Assembly (NCBI GenBank): GCA_024699855.1
Contig: JAMPIQ010000003.1
Span: 7,564,001 to 7,628,000, forward strand
Length of the DNA: 64,000 bases
Source: Aphelenchoides besseyi
Taxonomy: Eukaryota; Nematoda; Chromadorea; Rhabditida; Aphelenchoididae
Direction: 5' to 3'
Shown piece by piece: positions 62,284 through 64,000 of the stretch. The notes beneath the pieces were generated by a model. The model was not told where the DNA came from. It did no database searches and worked only from the letters and a program-made list of their open reading frames with translations. A program made the translations under genes and the position numbers. Numbering within the stretch: the stretch's first letter is position 1; each line of letters starts with the position of its first letter.

Positions 62284-62530
62284 TAATGACAAAAAGCAAT
62301 AGGGAAAGACTGTCGCATTGCCTAACTCTCCGTTGTGTGTTGAATGGTGCCGATGAGTTACCAATCATCACTGAGGAAGTTCCAATTGCGTACAGATGTT
62401 GAATCATACGAATTGTTAGTCCATCAACTCCGAATTGCTCCAGCGCTGTCCAAATTACCGTGTGACTGATCGTGTCAAAGACTTTTGTCGAGTTGATATC
62501 TCATCGTTTTCTGTTAACTCCTTTGCGTTC
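62284..62530 (-). mobile_element. Second LINE reverse-transcriptase fragment
   Basis: Minus strand: STKVFDTISHTVIWTALEQF, then MIQHLYAIGTSSVMIGN, and RVRQCDSLSLLLFVITLQ, that is RT blocks 3 and 4 (the R-G-V-R-Q-G-D-S-x-S-P-x-L-F motif with substitutions at key Gly and Pro). It is fused directly to the start of the neighbouring fragment, although these blocks belong further into an RT. Truncated and inactive. Confidence 0.75.
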
Positions 62531-62585
62531 AGTTCGTGTTCAAGTCCGCTGAATAAGTATTAACTATTATAGATATTTTCCAAAG

Positions 62586-63733
62586 ATGACAGAAGATCAG
62601 CGCCATGCCAAAAATAGCGCTTTGTTGCGATCAGAACGCAGTTTGATTAGCGTACTTGGTAGCATAGGATCAACCTGTATGTGCAACACTTATGGGGCTG
62701 ATGATCGCTTCCTTATCGTCTTTGAATCCGACAGGCGAACAAACTGGATTGTGGACACATTCAATGACACCAAAAAGTATTTGAGATTCTAATCTTTTGA
62801 TCATTTGATTTTTAGAGAAATCCACTTTGATTTTTCTGCCATCGAAGAAGAAAACAAGTTGGATGGTTGCGGGTTAGAAACACTGTACTTCATTGACAGT
62901 TCAACAGTCTGTGGAGTCGTGTTCACCCGCACATATAGCCGAAGATATTGGTTCAAAGGCAACTTCAACATCGATTTTGTTTTGCGCATCAATGCCATTA
63001 ATTATTTGGGAGAACTTCACTACACTCTCGACACTCGCGCACAACCAACGACTTTGAATGCCCATTCAATCCACCATTTGTACTCCCACACCGTCGATTT
63101 GGCTAATGGGAATCTGTCCGAATTGAAGGTTACCAACATACCCTACGATCTTTGGTCACCCATAATTCGCGATGGTAAATTATTTGGGTTTCCGGTTGAT
63201 GAAAAGACAATCGTCAACACAAAGACGTTGTACGAGATCTCGTTGATTGACGGATCGAAAACTGAGCATGAAGTCAAGGAGGAGATCGATGTAGAGATCA
63301 GAAATAGTTTGGTAAGTTTACCATCTGTTATTTAGTTATAATATGTTCTGCAGGTTCCTTCTTTATGGACTAAGAACAATCTTCTGACAAGAATGTTCGA
63401 TCGAAACAACGATATTTCGACTATTTTAAAGTTCGACATTCTCCAGATGAAATGGGAGAAGACAAACATCGAGGTGGAAGGTCGAATAGAGTCCATGACT
63501 CTAACCGATGGGCTGCTCATCGTCTACGCGTTCAATTGGAAGAACGAATTGGAGCCATTTGGATGTGCTGATCGCGAAAAGGAATTCAACGAAGTTATCT
63601 ACCGTTTCCAATATGAGTAAGTTGATGAGAAGCTTCGAATATCAAAGTGTTGTTTTAGAACCGTAGACTCGTTGTCCAATTTGGCTTGGTTGTTAATGCA
63701 GCGCCATTCGATCCGGAATTCAAGTTTTCATGA
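62586..63733 (+). CDS. Unrecognised protein, about 335 residues
   Basis: ATG at 62586. Three introns of about 38-48 bp (62777-62815, 63313-63354, 63619-63666) join four exons in frame, ending FGLVVNAAPFDPEFKFS and TGA at 63731-63733. The last acceptor is chosen because it gives the longest sensible end. The protein is beta-rich with repeated short strands (for example GLETLYFIDSSTVCGVVF, LLIVYAFNWKNELEPF), suggesting a propeller-like or lectin-like fold, an inference. No signal peptide. It lies only about 55 bp from LINE debris, so an upstream exon may have been lost or lie beyond it. Confidence 0.6.
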
Positions 63734-64000
63734 TTTTTTCCTGTCCAAAGTTCCGAAAACTCACAGACTTCGACCATTGTGGGACAGCAGGAAGAATGAC
63801 TGATCTTGTCCGCTCGGTAATTCGAAATAGCTGTTTTCTTGAAAAATGTTTGACCAAAAGTCACAACATATTGTAATCAATTGTTTTAACAGTTAAATTG
63901 TAATCTTTTGTATTAGGATCAATGTCAGAATGTTTTGTTCTTTGAGTATTTTGTCTTCAGATACAAAGCTCGTTGTTTCTTATGTGTTTGTTCAATAAAA
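63734..64000. other. 3' flank of the last gene
   Basis: No further gene. An AATAAA at the very end of the window (about 63994) could be the poly(A) signal of the preceding gene or of one cut by the window edge. Confidence 0.45.

Overview
The window is nuclear DNA of a nematode. Lineage-specific genes on it include a major sperm protein, a quahog-type hedgehog-related protein with a Hog/Hint domain, a cytoplasmic intermediate filament of the IFB-1 type, and a transthyretin-like secreted protein. Genes are dense and intron-rich. Most introns are only about 36-50 bp with ordinary GT...AG ends. U6 snRNA, eukaryotic tRNAs and AATAAA poly(A) signals are present. I cannot place the species; the sequence is clearly diverged from Caenorhabditis. 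Because nearly every gene is split, start and end give the whole coding span including introns, and exon joins were worked out by hand from splice sites and reading frame. Layout, left half: 1.3-6.2 kb, qua-1-like hedgehog-related gene (+) with a tRNA-Gly gene in one intron. 6.5-11.5 kb (+), a DHX37/Dhr1-type ribosome-biogenesis helicase with an apparent 1-base frameshift, then a TRM10/MRPP1-like mitochondrial tRNA methyltransferase. 11.6-16.0 kb (-), cytosolic arginyl-tRNA synthetase and two small unrecognised genes. 16.2-17.3 kb (+), a small ubiquitin-specific protease. 17.9-22.3 kb (-), ifb-1 with two alternative first exons. 22.3-26.1 kb, a long stretch with no gene I can support. 26.1-28.5 kb (-), a class I phosphatidylinositol transfer protein and an RNase H1. 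29.1-30.3 kb (-), a U6 gene and an MSP gene. Right half: 31.1-34.1 kb (-), MCM2; 34.7-39.7 kb (+), the RNA polymerase III largest subunit; then PIG-F (+) and an APMAP/strictosidine-synthase-like protein (-). From 42.5 kb onward there are many short secreted or membrane genes: a lysine-tailed single-span protein, a tandem-repeat secreted protein, an AAAP amino-acid transporter, a histidine-rich secreted protein, a second USP, a divergent pair of small heat-shock genes with heat-shock elements between them, a protein with two RING-like cysteine clusters, a second U6, a transthyretin-like protein and a possible GPI-anchored protein. Two tRNA-Ala genes on opposite strands lie at 49.7 and 56.2 kb. 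A scrambled mosaic of LINE fragments occupies about 61.2-62.5 kb, followed by an unrecognised gene that ends near the window edge. Genes with shared themes: U6, tRNA and RPC1 all belong to the Pol III system; the DHX37-like, TRM10-like and ArgRS genes form a neighbouring RNA/translation group; MCM2 and RPC1 are divergent neighbours. Nothing shows a prokaryote-like system or CRISPR. The most unusual items are the frameshifted helicase, the two tRNA-Ala genes that differ only at the wobble base, the matched U6 promoters, the His-rich secreted protein, the tandem RING-like protein and the scrambled retroelement.
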